64,000 nucleotides of DNA from assembly GCA_905182135.1 (NCBI GenBank), contig CAJJAG010000006.1, positions 372,001 through 436,000 of the forward strand, in the 5' to 3' direction. Below are positions 27,767 to 36,977 of the stretch, piece after piece (within the stretch, counting starts at the first letter, position 1; every line of letters begins with the position of its first letter). Below the pieces are notes generated by a model. The model did no database searches. It was not told where the DNA came from and saw only the letters and a list, made by a program, of their open reading frames with translations. The position numbers were made by a program, and so were the translations under genes. The stretch comes from an uncultured Acidimicrobiaceae bacterium (GTDB lineage: Bacteria; Actinomycetota; Acidimicrobiia; Acidimicrobiales; UBA10347).

Positions 27767-28738
27767 CTATCCGGAGGATGCTTGCAGGTCGGCGATTCGG
27801 AACCGGTTGTCATCGAGGAACTCCCGCTCGTAGTCATAACGCAACTGCGTAAGCTCATCGACAAAACCCAACCGACAGTCGAAGCCAACAGCTGTCACAT
27901 TACGTTCAAGCTCGGCCAAAGCATCGAGTGCCGCACCTGACACTACTTGGGTCACCCCATCGGTATCGACAAGTTCGATGTCAAGAAGCCGGGCGTACAT
28001 ATCATCGACCAGCGCCCGTTCATTTGCGTATGAATACCCAGCGGCGCCCATGCACCTCGACCAGGTCTGCTGAAACCCCAGAACCCGCGGATCTGAATTC
28101 AAACGCGAGTTAAGCGAGCCGAGATCCAGCTCGAACTCATCAAGCAAACCCAGCAATGCGATGACGCCGAGATACGACTGCTCCCAGCACCCAGAACTCA
28201 GCCCTGTTGTCTCTGGATCTCCTACCAGATCACCAACCAGTGCTCGGTCATAATCGACCTGTTGTTCGGGCGTGAGCGAGGCCACATAGTCAAGGTTTGT
28301 CGAGGCAGCCTCTGACGAAACTCGCGTCGCACCGGTCGCAAGTGCGTTGATGAACGAAGACGTAATGCCGAGGCCGTTGACAAGTATCCAGTCACGAGAG
28401 CCGTCACCAACAACGGCTCCAGCTCCGAACGCTTCGTCGGCGGGGCGCGCCGCGTAGAAGAACCCCGCCTGCTTCATGCACTGCACGATCGCCGTGTCGG
28501 CACTGCGTTGCTTGGAAATCACTTGAAACCGTCGACGTTCAGGCTCGCTCGCAAACCCCAGTTGGGCCTCGAGGGGCGACTCGCTGGTGGAGCCCTCTGT
28601 GAGCGCCACGTCGTTCGATTCGACTCGATCAACGCCCTGCGGAGCCAACTCAGACGCGCACGCGGACAAAAGCGCAACCGCCACGATCGACGCGATGACG
28701 TGGCGAATCACATGGCGAGCGTACGACACCCCAGCCAC
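27767..28738 (-). CDS. Lipoprotein of unknown function, paralogue of the one at 22750-23898
   Basis: Up to 323 residues; the start is GTG at 28738, with another GTG at 28711 possible. The signal peptide ends in LLSAC. The mature part shows IVQCMKQAGFFY, SSGCWEQSYLG and WSRCMGAAGYSYANE, the same cysteine-containing segments in the same order as in the other lipoprotein, though overall identity is low. It lies 176 bases upstream of the adaptor gene, so the export operon is bracketed by the two paralogues. The function is unknown. Confidence 0.8.
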   Translation of the reverse strand: MAGVSYARHVIRHVIASIVAVALLSACASELAPQGVDRVESNDVALTEGSTSESPLEAQLGFASEPERRRFQVISKQRSADTAIVQCMKQAGFFYAARPADEAFGAGAVVGDGSRDWILVNGLGITSSFINALATGATRVSSEAASTNLDYVASLTPEQQVDYDRALVGDLVGDPETTGLSSGCWEQSYLGVIALLGLLDEFELDLGSLNSRLNSDPRVLGFQQTWSRCMGAAGYSYANERALVDDMYARLLDIELVDTDGVTQVVSGAALDALAELERNVTAVGFDCRLGFVDELTQLRYDYEREFLDDNRFRIADLQASSG

Positions 28739-28777
28739 CCAACCGGGGAACGCTCTCTCGGCACCGCTTCTCAGCAG

Positions 28778-29680
28778 CTAGGCAGCTTGCCAGCGGCCGG
28801 GTTCGACCTCGGTAGCTTCGCCGCGTTCGAACATTCGTGCAATGTGGAGCGATGCCGTGCGATGTTCGACCGAGTCAGCAAACACGTGCTCGACGTGAGG
28901 CCGATACACGAAGCGGCGCTCCATCATCTCGTCGATGGTGCGGGGCTCCACCAAGAAGTCGAGCATTGCTGCGTGACGCCGCTCGATCACCGCATGAAAC
29001 GCGTCGACGCGTTCCACGAATTCGTCGCGCCCTTCGATAATTCCCTTGTGATGAAAGGTGACGTACCAGTCGGCTTGTTCATCACGGATCTGCCGCAGGC
29101 TCTCGTCAAAGTCTTCGAGGCTGGACCAAACATCGCCGTAATAGGGGCCGAACCCTGTGAGATCGATATCTGACAAAAAGAAGACGCCACCGTCGATACG
29201 AAAACCACTATGGCCGCGAGTGTGACCTGGCAGGTGGACAGCCTCAAGGCTGACACCGCCGAGATCAAAGACATGACCATCGGAGAAGCCATGCGCATCA
29301 GGACGAGGCGTGTAGTGAAATTCATCGAGTACCTGTTGACCAAAATCAGTTCTGGGCTGACCCTCGAGTCCGTAGACATCCATGAGCCCATCCAGACTTG
29401 CGGCACCGACCAGGTCGTCATGGTGGATATGGATTTTCGCATCAGCAAAGAATCCGTTACCGGCCAAATGATCTTCATGAGCGTGGCTGTTGATAACAGC
29501 ATCGACCGGCACTCCGGCCCCACCTCGCTCGACCACCGTGACTGACGGATCGATAATCACTGTCTCGCCTGCCCCTTGCACGACAACCGAATTACCCGAG
29601 GGGTAGGCGCCGTTGTCAGGCCCGACCAGGACCGTCACATTCTCGGTCAGCTTTCGGGCATCTTCGTTCCAGGCTGTCAT
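28778..29680 (-). CDS. MBL-fold metallo-hydrolase
   Basis: About 300 residues if started at ATG 29680; ATGs at 29701 and 29725 are also in frame and no start has a strong ribosome-binding site. The metal-binding motif NSHAHEDHLAGNGFF is clear, followed by HLPGHTRGHSGF and FFLSDIDLTGFGPYYG, which supply further metal ligands. The C-terminal part (FVERVDAFHAVIERRHAAML) looks like the helical tail of MBL-fold hydrolases of the glyoxalase II/LACTB2 type. The substrate is not predictable. Confidence 0.88.
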   Translation of the reverse strand: MTAWNEDARKLTENVTVLVGPDNGAYPSGNSVVVQGAGETVIIDPSVTVVERGGAGVPVDAVINSHAHEDHLAGNGFFADAKIHIHHDDLVGAASLDGLMDVYGLEGQPRTDFGQQVLDEFHYTPRPDAHGFSDGHVFDLGGVSLEAVHLPGHTRGHSGFRIDGGVFFLSDIDLTGFGPYYGDVWSSLEDFDESLRQIRDEQADWYVTFHHKGIIEGRDEFVERVDAFHAVIERRHAAMLDFLVEPRTIDEMMERRFVYRPHVEHVFADSVEHRTASLHIARMFERGEATEVEPGRWQAA

Positions 29681-29847
29681 CGGTATCGACGTTACTTGGA
29701 TCATGGCCGCCAGCACTACTGCCATCTCTAGCGGTATTCGCTGTGCCAGCTCGAAGGACGCGTCCCCAATCGTTAGTTATCAAGTGAAAGCATGCTCCGC
29801 CCCCTGGCGAAACTTGGCAATGACGCGCGCGGCAGTAACGTGGCGGC

Positions 29848-30297
29848 GTGGATGACACCGAGCTCATGACCCAAGCCCTTGCCGAGGCCCGCCTGGCGCT
29901 AGAACACAACGATGTCCCGGTCGGCGCAGTGGTCGTCATCGACGGCCAGATTGTCGCACGCGCACATAACGAACGAGAGCTACGCGGCGACCCCACTGCA
30001 CACGCAGAAGTCTTAGCGCTGCGAGCTGCCGCCGAAGCTGTTGGTAACTCCCGACTCGATGGCGCGACCTTGGTGTCGACCTTGGAACCATGCCCAATGT
30101 GCGCCGGCGCTGCGCTGATGTCTCGGGTCGGGCGAGTTGTTTTTGGCGCCGAAGACCCCAAGGCAGGTTCAGTTGGATCGCTCTACAACTTTGGGGCCGA
30201 CCCCCGGTTAAACCACGAGTTCGCAGTGAAAGCACGCGTGCTAGAAGACGAGTGCGCTGCACTGTTGACAGACTTCTTCGCCTCTAAGAGGTCCTGA
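29848..30297 (+). CDS. tadA: tRNA-specific adenosine-34 deaminase
   Basis: 149 residues from GTG 29848. The zinc site is HAE at 52-54 with the catalytic glutamate, and PCPMC with Cys82 and Cys85. VPVGAVVV, THNER-like AHNERELRGDPTAHAE and VFGAEDPKAGSVGSLYNF are typical of TadA. It converts A34 to inosine in the anticodon of tRNA-Arg(ACG), an essential step in bacteria. No tRNA or SRP RNA gene was found next to it, although that arrangement occurs in other actinobacteria. Confidence 0.96.
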   Translation: MDDTELMTQALAEARLALEHNDVPVGAVVVIDGQIVARAHNERELRGDPTAHAEVLALRAAAEAVGNSRLDGATLVSTLEPCPMCAGAALMSRVGRVVFGAEDPKAGSVGSLYNFGADPRLNHEFAVKARVLEDECAALLTDFFASKRS

Positions 30298-30300
30298 TCA

Positions 30301-30331
30301 AAGCGCCCAGTGCCCTGGGGACACAGCGCTT
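30301..30331. terminator. Possible bidirectional hairpin between tadA and acyl-CoA ligase
   Basis: AAGCGC at 30301 pairs with GCGCTT at 30326, with a further imperfect inner stem. It lies between two converging genes. There is no T run on either side, so the assignment is weak. Confidence 0.3.
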
Positions 30332-30491
30332 GAGCCAACACTGAATCCACTGAGGCGACCACCCCCGTTCATCCCCAAGACGTGCTAGCACCTTGCGACA
30401 CGAACGGGTGTTGGCAGTCCGGGGTTCGAGGTCGCATCGGGACCGATGACACCGTTGGAGCAGCCCTACCTCATCAGCTGTGGTGGCCGGT

Positions 30492-32039
30492 TCAGTCGCG
30501 GTCGCGCAGCTCGCGGCGCAGGATCTTGCCGGATGCCGACTTAGGGATCTCGTCAATGAACTCAACTAACCGGATCTTCTTGTAGCTCGCGACCTGACCA
30601 GCGACAAACTCTTGCACTTGCTCGGCCGACAATTCGGCACCAGGGGCAAGCGTGATAAATGCCTTTGGCAGCTCACCAGCTTCGTCATCGGCAATCCCGA
30701 TCACGGCTGCATCGACGATGGCTGGATGCGTGAGCAGCAAACCTTCGAGTTCGGCCGGTGGCACCTGGAAGCCCTTGTACTTGATGAGTTCCTTCAACCG
30801 GTCAACGATGAAGATGTAGCCGTCTTCATCGAAGTGGGCAACGTCGCCAGTGTGAAGCCAACCCTCTTCGTCGATAGTTTCTGCAGTGGCCTGATCGTTG
30901 TTCAGGTACCCCTTCATGACCTGCGGGCCACGCACCCAGAGTTCCCCGTCGTTGTTCACCCCGCAATCGTTGCCTTCGAGGTCAACGATGCGACATTCGG
31001 TGTTCGACACCGTGATACCGGAAGCGCCTGCCTTATTTTCAAAGCCGGGCGAGGCGTGCGAAACCGGTGAGAGTTCGGTCATACCAAAGCCCTGTACTAC
31101 GGCACACCCGAGACGCTCGGCACACTCGACACCGAGTTCAGCCGACAGAGGGGCCGCGCCCGAGAAGACCACCTTGACCGAGCTCAGGTCGAACTGGTCA
31201 ACAAGGGGATGCTTTGCCAACGCCAACACAATCGGCGGCACAGCGAAGAACCATGAGATCTTGCGTTCCTGCGTAATCGTAAGCGCTTGCTCAAGATCGA
31301 AACGAGGCATTGTGACAATGGAAACGCCATTGGCTAGTAGGCCGTTCATCAACACCTGCATGCCGTAGATATGGAAGAACGGCAACACGGCAAGCGCAAC
31401 GTCACCCTCTTCGAGCAATAGCACATGTTCCATCTGGGCAATGTTGGCAGTCAGGTTTCCATGCGTGAGCATGACGCCCTTGCTGCGACCCGTAGTTCCC
31501 GACGAGTACGGCAGCACGACGACATCACCGTTCGTGATTGGGACCTGTTCGGTGAGTGGTGCGCTGGACATCAGATCCATCATCGAAGGGATGCCCTCGA
31601 CCGGGTCGATGGTCATCACTTCGACTACATCGGTACCTTCGATTGCCTCGTTTGCCACGTCGAGGAACATCGAGATGGTGACCAGCATGGTTGCGCCGGA
31701 ATCCTGTAACTGATGACGGACCTCCCCGGCGGTGTAGGTGGGGTTGATCGTGGTGACAATGCCACCGGCGTAGGCAGCGCCGTGAAAGAGCAACGCATAT
31801 TCAGGAATATTTGGTGCCATCAGAGCCAATGTGGACCCGGGACCAAATCCTTGTGCGGCCAAACCACCAGCCAACGTCTGGATACCTGTGCGCAGCTGGG
31901 CGAAGGTCATCTCGCGTCCGGTCGAACCGTCGATGATCGCTGGTTTGTCCGCTAGTGCATCAGCGTGTCGCAGCGTGTAGTCAGTAATCGAAACGTCGAC
32001 AGGAATCTCGACGTCGGGCAGATTGGACGTGTAGATCAT
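30492..32039 (-). CDS. Acyl-CoA synthetase, 4-coumarate-CoA ligase type
   Basis: 515 residues. The AMP-binding motif PYSSGTTGRSKGVMLTHGN is near residue 175, followed by VQGFGMTELSPVSHASP, GELWVRGPQVMKGYLN, and the C-terminal hinge and lysine region (WLHTGDVAHFDEDGYIFIVD, then PKSASGKILRREL). These define the adenylate-forming ligases that activate aryl- or fatty acids as CoA thioesters using ATP. The exact acid is uncertain. It is divergent from a MaoC-like hydratase gene, a sensible metabolic partner. Confidence 0.93.
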   Translation of the reverse strand: MIYTSNLPDVEIPVDVSITDYTLRHADALADKPAIIDGSTGREMTFAQLRTGIQTLAGGLAAQGFGPGSTLALMAPNIPEYALLFHGAAYAGGIVTTINPTYTAGEVRHQLQDSGATMLVTISMFLDVANEAIEGTDVVEVMTIDPVEGIPSMMDLMSSAPLTEQVPITNGDVVVLPYSSGTTGRSKGVMLTHGNLTANIAQMEHVLLLEEGDVALAVLPFFHIYGMQVLMNGLLANGVSIVTMPRFDLEQALTITQERKISWFFAVPPIVLALAKHPLVDQFDLSSVKVVFSGAAPLSAELGVECAERLGCAVVQGFGMTELSPVSHASPGFENKAGASGITVSNTECRIVDLEGNDCGVNNDGELWVRGPQVMKGYLNNDQATAETIDEEGWLHTGDVAHFDEDGYIFIVDRLKELIKYKGFQVPPAELEGLLLTHPAIVDAAVIGIADDEAGELPKAFITLAPGAELSAEQVQEFVAGQVASYKKIRLVEFIDEIPKSASGKILRRELRDRD

Positions 32040-32107
32040 AGAACCCCATAGGTCATCGTTGCTTACCGGAATGACGGTACCGACCTCGGTTCTGTTCTAC
32101 TGATGTC

Positions 32108-33112
32108 ATGGCACTTGATACCCACGTGACGACGCTTCCACCCGAAGGCCTGTTCTATGACGATATGCACGTCGGGCTGCGCTTCCCATCGCCCCCCGGT
32201 GTACTTCTGGACAGCGGAATCGTCTCGCTCTACACCGCAATCAGCGGCGATGGTCTTGCGCTGAGCTTGGACCACGCGCTGTGCCAGCAGGTGACCGGCA
32301 ATGATGCTCTACTCGTAAATCCCGCGTTGGTCTTGCACGTATCGATAGGCGCGAGCACCGTGGCAACGCGCAATGTGATCGGCAATCTGTTCTATCGCAA
32401 CGTCGTGCTCGCCGAACAGGTCCATCAGGGAACGACACTGCGAACAATCACTGGCGTACTGGCTATGGCCGATTCACGTCCTAAACCCGGCTCCGCACCG
32501 CGAGGCAAAGCCCTACTCGGAATCCAGACCACGACCGCCGACGGCAAAACCGTGGTCGACTACGAACGGTGTCCGCTGCTGCCCTGCAAGGGAGACGACG
32601 CACCTGGGCACGCCGATGAGATCGGCCCAGCTGCCCCCGAGTTGGATCTGAGTCGTTTTACAGGATCAATCCCCAGTGGTTGGACGCTCGTTCCACTAGG
32701 CGAGCACGACAGTTGGACCGTGGGCGATGTGCGCAGCGATTTTCAACGGGACATGGTCGACATGGCGACCGCTCTGGTTCGGATCACGCACAACCAGGCT
32801 GCGGTCCACCGTGACGCCGACGCATCAAGCTACGACGGCCGACTGGTCTATGGCGGTCATACAGTTGCCTTAGCCCAAGCGTCGCTTGGCCGAGTTCTCG
32901 ACGGGTTGGCGACGGTCGTTGGGTGGCACTCGTGCAGCCACACCGCACCCGTGTTCGAAGCCGACATCTTGTCCTGCCGCCATACATTGGTCGATCAGCT
33001 TAAAGTTGACGGCGGTTGGCTTCGGGCAGTGCACATCGAGGTCGATGCGCATCGGTCCGGCGCTGATCCCGTAAAGGTGCTCGACTGGACGCCGGTCGTC
33101 TACACGACGTAG
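32108..33112 (+). CDS. MaoC-like acyl-CoA hydratase with two hotdog domains
   Basis: 334 residues. The N-terminal half (YDDMHVGLRFPSPPGVLLDSG, later IGNLFYRNVVLAEQVHQGTTL) and the C-terminal half (RITHNQAAVHRDADAS, then VYGGHTVALAQASLGRVL) both resemble hotdog-fold MaoC dehydratases. The C-terminal half contains the hydratase-like HxxxxxxxD arrangement. Double-domain relatives include mesaconyl-C1-CoA/2-methylfumaryl-CoA hydratases. The substrate is inferred only as an enoyl-CoA type ester. The start is 69 bases from the divergent ligase gene. Confidence 0.85.
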   Translation: MALDTHVTTLPPEGLFYDDMHVGLRFPSPPGVLLDSGIVSLYTAISGDGLALSLDHALCQQVTGNDALLVNPALVLHVSIGASTVATRNVIGNLFYRNVVLAEQVHQGTTLRTITGVLAMADSRPKPGSAPRGKALLGIQTTTADGKTVVDYERCPLLPCKGDDAPGHADEIGPAAPELDLSRFTGSIPSGWTLVPLGEHDSWTVGDVRSDFQRDMVDMATALVRITHNQAAVHRDADASSYDGRLVYGGHTVALAQASLGRVLDGLATVVGWHSCSHTAPVFEADILSCRHTLVDQLKVDGGWLRAVHIEVDAHRSGADPVKVLDWTPVVYTT

Positions 33113-33521
33113 GGACTCACGTCGATGCGGTGGGTGTGTCGAGCAGCCGAAAGGCCCGCTACGACACCGCTGGTCGCTGCAGCCATCGCCAACAAAACTC
33201 GACGATCGTTGGTGGCCAGAAACCCTGCCCAGTAAAAGTTCTGCTACTCGGCTTTTGACAACCGAAGTTCCCCGCCCATCAAGATCGAGAACATGCGGAC
33301 ACGTTCACTGTGGCTTCGCGCCTAGCCGGCCCAATTATTGGCTAACTAGTAGTGTCGCAAAGTGAGTCTGATCATCGAGCGCCCCGTGCAATGGGAACCT
33401 TTCGGCGATCTCGATGGGCTCGAACCTTTGTTTATCGTCACTAGTCTCGCTACTTTCGACCACGCCATCGGCGGGCTGACCAGCAGCTCGTCGGGCGGCG
33501 TGACTCGTTGATGACCACGTC
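33113..33521. other. Gene-free stretch, possibly with a gene relic
   Basis: No complete gene. On the minus strand, a frame of about 46 codons ending at 33100 has coding character and a C-terminal hydrophobic segment (LLAMAAATSGVVAGL) preceded by NFYWAGFLATND. It lacks a proper start and is cut by a stop upstream, so it may be a relic. The rest shows nothing recognisable. Confidence 0.35.
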
Positions 33522-34136
33522 GTGAAGCAAACAGTCGCTACTGCATCTCGCCACGAAGGCGAGCAGATCAAAGGGTCCCGCTTTATCGTCGACATCGTCT
33601 CGGTAGCCGCCGAGTCCGACGCTCGCGACGCGTTGTCAGCGATCGCTGCTGAATTCGCCGATGCGTCGCATCACTGCTGGGCGTGGCGAATGGCTACACC
33701 GTCAATCGAGCGAGCCAGTGACGACGGCGAGCCAAGCGGCTCAGCCGGACGGCCGATCCTGGCCCAGCTGGCGGGCCGTGACCTCGTAGATACCGCCGCC
33801 ATCGTCACGCGATACTTCGGTGGAACCAAACTGGGTGTAGGCGGCCTAGTCCGGGCCTACGGCGGAGCGGTCGGCGAAGCACTCGACACGCTGCGTTTGC
33901 TGCCCTGGATCGAGATGTGCGAAGTGCGTTTCGAGCACGATTATTCACATACCGATGCGATCGAGCGCTTAACAAGCGAGACCGCTGGCGTCATTCTGGA
34001 CAGGTCCTTTGGCGAGTCGGTCATGTTGCATCTGCGGCTGCCGGTCATCTCTGCCCATAACTTCGCTGATGCCATCGCCGACCTAACTGCTGGGTCCATC
34101 GTGCTCACAAGTGAAAAACATGGGCTACCCAGCTGA
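33522..34136 (+). CDS. YigZ/IMPACT family protein
   Basis: 204 residues from GTG 33522. The N-terminal domain shows the family pattern GSRFIVDIVSV, HHCWAWRM, DDGEPSGSAGRPILAQL and VTRYFGGTKLGVGGLVRAYGGAV, with a ferredoxin-like C-terminal domain (DUF1949-like) after residue 130. Eukaryotic IMPACT regulates translation; the bacterial protein's role is not settled. Length is normal and the gene appears single. Confidence 0.94.
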   Translation: MKQTVATASRHEGEQIKGSRFIVDIVSVAAESDARDALSAIAAEFADASHHCWAWRMATPSIERASDDGEPSGSAGRPILAQLAGRDLVDTAAIVTRYFGGTKLGVGGLVRAYGGAVGEALDTLRLLPWIEMCEVRFEHDYSHTDAIERLTSETAGVILDRSFGESVMLHLRLPVISAHNFADAIADLTAGSIVLTSEKHGLPS

Positions 34137-34167
34137 TCGTTTGAGCCCAGTGCCTACAAGCCCAGTG

Positions 34168-35067
34168 TCAGGATCCTGCACCACCGACATCGAGCCAGTA
34201 GCCACCCCCTTCGAGGTGCTTGACATGGCCTGCTGTTGGTGTGGCGAAATGCGTGCCAATGAACAAGACATCGGAGTCAACGTATTTCGCTAGCAAAGCC
34301 TCTCGTGTGGACTGCCCAGCACCCTGGTCAGAGTCGGCGCTGCTGCACCAGTCGAGTCGTGTCATCTGGCATGGATGATGAATGCAGTCGCCGGTTATGA
34401 GTGCTTCGGCATCGTTAGATCGCAAATGGACGCTGCAGTGGCCCGGGGTGTGACCAGGCGTTGGCTCAAGCTGCACACCTGGGCATACCTGATGTTCCCA
34501 ATCCACCAGGTCAACGAGCCCCGCGTCGACGACCGGCTGCACCGAGTCGCCCAAAATATCACCGTAGGAATCATCACCATCATCGCTGTTCATCCAGTAG
34601 TCGAACTCTTTCTGCGCCAGCAAATATCGAGCGTTCGGGAAGGTCGGCACCCATTCGCCGTCGACCAACATGGTGTTCCAACCAACATGGTCGACGTGTA
34701 GGTGGGTACATAAAACGGTGTCGATCGACTCGCGTGGATACCCGGCCGCTTCCAGATCCTGCAGAAAGCTGGTTTGCAGATTGTTCCAGTTTGGGACGTT
34801 TCGCGGCTTGTCGTTACCGATGCACGTATCGACGATGATGCGTTGATCCCCGGTGTCGATCACAAGGGCATGGATGCTCATAATGAGATTCCCCTCATCA
34901 TCCATGAAGTGTGGGTTCAACCACGAGATGTCACTGGCAGCGTCACGCGTAGCGTCGGGCAGGATGAAGCGAGTGCCACCTGTGACTTCCATTTCGACGA
35001 TGCGAGACACGGTGAAATTACCGACCTCCCAGGTGTTCATCAACCCGGTATTCATCAATCCACTCAT
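34168..35067 (-). CDS. MBL-fold metallo-hydrolase, lactonase-like group
   Basis: 299 residues. The metal motif THLHVDHVGWNTM lies near residue 120, then LEPTPGHTPGHCSVHL, ALITGDCIHHP and GTHFATPTAGH near the C-terminus. The order and spacing fit the AidC/AHL-lactonase-like group of MBL hydrolases, but many members have other substrates, so the lactonase role is only a possibility. The start MSGLMNTGLMNTWEVG contains repeated ATGs; later ones at about 35046 or 35034 may be the true start. Confidence 0.88.
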   Translation of the reverse strand: MSGLMNTGLMNTWEVGNFTVSRIVEMEVTGGTRFILPDATRDAASDISWLNPHFMDDEGNLIMSIHALVIDTGDQRIIVDTCIGNDKPRNVPNWNNLQTSFLQDLEAAGYPRESIDTVLCTHLHVDHVGWNTMLVDGEWVPTFPNARYLLAQKEFDYWMNSDDGDDSYGDILGDSVQPVVDAGLVDLVDWEHQVCPGVQLEPTPGHTPGHCSVHLRSNDAEALITGDCIHHPCQMTRLDWCSSADSDQGAGQSTREALLAKYVDSDVLFIGTHFATPTAGHVKHLEGGGYWLDVGGAGS

Positions 35068-35107
35068 CGGTGCTCTTGCTCTCTACTCGGTTTTAGTTCG
35101 CCGTTCA

Positions 35108-36022
35108 TCAGACGTTGGGGACAACGTCGGTCATAAATGTCTGCATAGCTTCGAGCCGAGCTGACGGCCCGCCCGGTGCGGTGATATCGACAAGCACATG
35201 GTCAACGCCGATGTTCTTCCATTTCGACATTGTGTCGATCATCTGCTCGGTCGTGCCCGCAATCGACAGCGCTGGCCTCATGTTTGATGCTGGATCGAGG
35301 TAGAGCCTGACCGATAGCTGCATGTCCTCGACATTACGACCAGCCTCGCTGGTGAGCTCGCAAACTCGCTCCCATTCGTGCGCGACCGTTTCAACGGGCT
35401 CGAACGCGGCGTGAAAACAGTCACCGAAGCGAGCAGTTCGCCGATAGGCGGGCTCGGAAGCGCCACCAATCCAAACTGGTACTCGCCCCTGCACCGGCTT
35501 GGGCTCAAACTTGATTTTGGGAAACGAATAGAACTCGCCGTCATAACTCGGTGTGTCTTCGGTGAATAGCGCCTCAAAGATCTCAAGCTGTTCGTCAGCT
35601 CGCTTACCTCGATTGTCATAGGGCATGCCGAGCACTTCGAACTCCTCGCGCATCCAACCGATGCCAGCGCCCAGGATCGCGCGACCCTCGGACAAAACGT
35701 CGAGGGTCGCGATGAGCTTGGCGGTCTGCACAGGTGGCCGGTAGCCCATGATTAGCACTGTCTGGCCGAGTTTCATCTTCTCGGTAATTGCGGCAACGAA
35801 CAGCAATGTTCCGATGGGTTCAAGCCATGCCATAGTGTTCGGCGCAGGGAAGGACCCGTCGTCGGTATAGGGATACTTCGATGAGATGTCTGTCGGCCAC
35901 GCAATATGGTCACTGACCCATCCTGAATGCACGCCGAGCAGCTCGGCTTCGGCACAGAACTCTTTTAAAACGCTGCGAGTTGCACCCCGTCCAAGCTGCG
36001 GGAGATGAACGCCAATATCCAT
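35108..36022 (-). CDS. LLM class F420-dependent oxidoreductase
   Basis: 304 residues. MDIGVHLPQLGRGAT at the start, VHSGWVSDHIAWP, TVLIMGYRPPVQTAKLIATLD and ILGAGIGWMREEFEVLG are typical of the F420-linked luciferase-like proteins with the TIGR03619-style pattern. Its start overlaps the stop of the enoyl-CoA hydratase gene by one base (TAATG), so the two are translated together. The pair may act on a common acyl-CoA or lipid-derived substrate (inference). Confidence 0.9.
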   Translation of the reverse strand: MDIGVHLPQLGRGATRSVLKEFCAEAELLGVHSGWVSDHIAWPTDISSKYPYTDDGSFPAPNTMAWLEPIGTLLFVAAITEKMKLGQTVLIMGYRPPVQTAKLIATLDVLSEGRAILGAGIGWMREEFEVLGMPYDNRGKRADEQLEIFEALFTEDTPSYDGEFYSFPKIKFEPKPVQGRVPVWIGGASEPAYRRTARFGDCFHAAFEPVETVAHEWERVCELTSEAGRNVEDMQLSVRLYLDPASNMRPALSIAGTTEQMIDTMSKWKNIGVDHVLVDITAPGGPSARLEAMQTFMTDVVPNV

Positions 36023-36852
36023 TAGCGACCCTCAAATTCTGGTTCGCGCTTCTCGACAAATGCCTTGGAGGCTTCCATGTGATCTGCGGTTGTGCCGGTG
36101 TGGCGATGGTGCGTGGCTTCGAGCTCAAGGGTGGTTGCAAGGTCGCCGGTTACAGCTCGGTTGATGTTCTCTTTCATGTAGCGATACGCAATTGGCGGAC
36201 CTGCAGCCAAGCGAGTTGCGACCGAGCGCCACTCGCCGTCGAAATCGTCGGCTGTTGCCGTCCAGTTAAGAATGCCCAGATCTAGCGCCGTCGCCATGTC
36301 CAAACGTTCAGGCAGGAAGTAGAGCTCTTTCGCCTTGGCCGGGCCAACCAGTTGTGTGAGGAACCAGGTACCGCCGTAGTCGCCGGCCAGTCCTACGCGA
36401 GCAAAGGCAGTTGTCATCACGGCAGTGTCGAGCGCAATGCGCATGTCACAGGCAAGCGCAAGCGATAGGCCAGCGCCCGCAGCGGCCCCACCAATTGCGG
36501 CCAGTGTGGGCTTGGGCATCGAAAACAGCGCGCCGGCGGTAGCTCGATGGCTCAGCCGCTGCTGATGGACACCTTCGTCCCAGCTCGTGCCAGCGGTTGC
36601 CCCAGCACCGCCGCCTTCGGCAAAGCCCTTTACATCGCCACCAGCGCAGAACGCGCCGCCAGCTCCAGTGAGGACAACACACCGCACGTCCGAGGCCGTC
36701 TCGACATCGGCTAACGCCAGTGCTAACCCAGAGAGCATGCCATCAGTCATGGCATTGCGACGCTCAGGCCGATTCATAGTGATAACGGCGACGCCGTGGT
36801 CATCGACCTCGGCTGTCAACGTCTCTGTGCCCGTATCAATACTGCGTGCCAT
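36022..36852 (-). CDS. Enoyl-CoA hydratase/isomerase family protein
   Basis: 276 residues. The crotonase motifs are NRPERRNAMTDGMLSGLALA, GAGGAFCAGGDVKGFAEG and AAIGGAAAGAGLSLALACDMRI, followed by FARVGLAGDYGGTWFLTQLVG. This is a complete member that hydrates or isomerises enoyl-CoA esters in the cytosol. It is joined by a one-base stop/start overlap to the F420-type oxidoreductase downstream. Confidence 0.93.
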   Translation of the reverse strand: MARSIDTGTETLTAEVDDHGVAVITMNRPERRNAMTDGMLSGLALALADVETASDVRCVVLTGAGGAFCAGGDVKGFAEGGGAGATAGTSWDEGVHQQRLSHRATAGALFSMPKPTLAAIGGAAAGAGLSLALACDMRIALDTAVMTTAFARVGLAGDYGGTWFLTQLVGPAKAKELYFLPERLDMATALDLGILNWTATADDFDGEWRSVATRLAAGPPIAYRYMKENINRAVTGDLATTLELEATHHRHTGTTADHMEASKAFVEKREPEFEGR

Positions 36853-36977
36853 TCGTTGCTCCCTGGTGTCGGTAAGAGAAAGCCTGGCACCCGAGGGACG
36901 TGAAAACGAAAACGCAACCTATCTAGAGAGTGGCGGGTCTCGTGTCCGGCACCTGGCCCTTGGGCTTTGAACGTCGA

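Noticed and set aside
30298-30491. Possible tRNA-Ser or SRP RNA next to tadA
   Set aside because: A GGAGCAGCCCTA segment resembles part of the SRP RNA loop and a GGTTCGAGG segment resembles a T-loop, but neither is accompanied by the required stems on either strand.
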